DNA from: LMUY01 sp965199095
Lineage (GTDB): Bacteria; Pseudomonadota; Alphaproteobacteria; Acetobacterales; Acetobacteraceae
Assembly (NCBI GenBank): GCA_965199095.1
Contig: CBDAQM010000007.1
Coordinates: forward strand, 558,001-622,000
Length of the DNA: 64,000 bases
Direction of reading: 5' to 3'
Part shown: piece by piece, positions 63,997 to 64,000 of the stretch
How the letters are laid out: each line of letters opens with the position of its first letter
Position numbering within the stretch: the first letter of the stretch is position 1
Program-made: the position numbers and the translations under genes
The notes under the pieces: model-generated
Seen by the model: only the letters and a program-made list of their open reading frames with translations
Database searches by the model: none
What the model was told of the DNA's origin: nothing

Positions 63997-64000
63997 CGCC

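Overview
The window comes from a high-GC chromosome that is very probably alphaproteobacterial and looks like Acetobacteraceae or a close Rhodospirillales relative. Evidence for this is the FtsE-FtsX-YdcF order, the alphaproteobacterial families DUF2125 and TIGR02302, the LptM-lysA-TIGR02302 run, the many ATGA/GTGA/TTGA stop-start overlaps, and two families of GC-rich intergenic hairpin repeats. No rRNA, insertion sequence or CRISPR array was found. One tRNA gene, tRNA-Leu(UAA), is present.

Layout. 1-7142 is host sequence: a DUF1501/DUF1800 pair, a stand-alone EF-G, an FkbM-type methyltransferase and a two-domain glycosyltransferase. 7323-23914 is an integrated element of about 16.6 kb. It is bounded by an intact tRNA-Leu on the right and a 54-bp copy of that tRNA's 3' part on the left. 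23955-33035 is host: hydroxyacid dehydrogenase, secreted protease, DMT exporter, PBP1A-type penicillin-binding protein, ftsEX operon, DUF2125 and YcgN. 33165-42364 holds the TIGR02302/lysA/LptM group, an MFS pump, a phosphoesterase, a ParDE-like toxin-antitoxin pair and a carotenoid oxygenase with a coupled DUF6176 protein. 42550-51944 is one seven-gene operon combining a peptide-type ABC importer with three flavin-dependent (LLM) monooxygenases, probably for import and oxidative attack of an unidentified substrate. 52113-63996 holds an M19 dipeptidase with an extra N-terminal domain, cysK, an AhpD-like protein, an M20 peptidase, an RND efflux pair, HMG-CoA lyase and a CoA transferase.

The integrated element is the most unusual part. 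In order it carries a tyrosine integrase, an AlpA-like regulator, and a three-gene cargo cassette headed by a TIGR04255-family protein. Next come a leftward ribbon-helix-helix operon with a perfect inverted repeat centred on its own start codon, a divergent chain of coupled small genes, and a second AlpA-like regulator. A split primase (Toprim protein plus P4/D5-type SF3 helicase) follows, then a 90-bp dyad directly after the helicase gene. The right part has a Nu1-like terminase small subunit, a chain of small genes, a Mu gpP-like baseplate hub protein, and an HNH nuclease near the right end. There is no large terminase, portal, capsid or lysis gene. This looks like a phage satellite that replicates itself and may redirect a helper phage, rather than an intact prophage. 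The TIGR04255 cassette sits where such satellites often carry cargo and is the best candidate here for an undescribed system.

Host repeats. Five copies of a CCCTCTCCC/GGGAGAGGG hairpin repeat and two sites of a GTAGGGTGGG/CCCACCCTAC repeat lie mostly between genes. One copy of the first family lies in frame inside the fused ABC ATPase gene, where it encodes the linker between the two ATPase halves.
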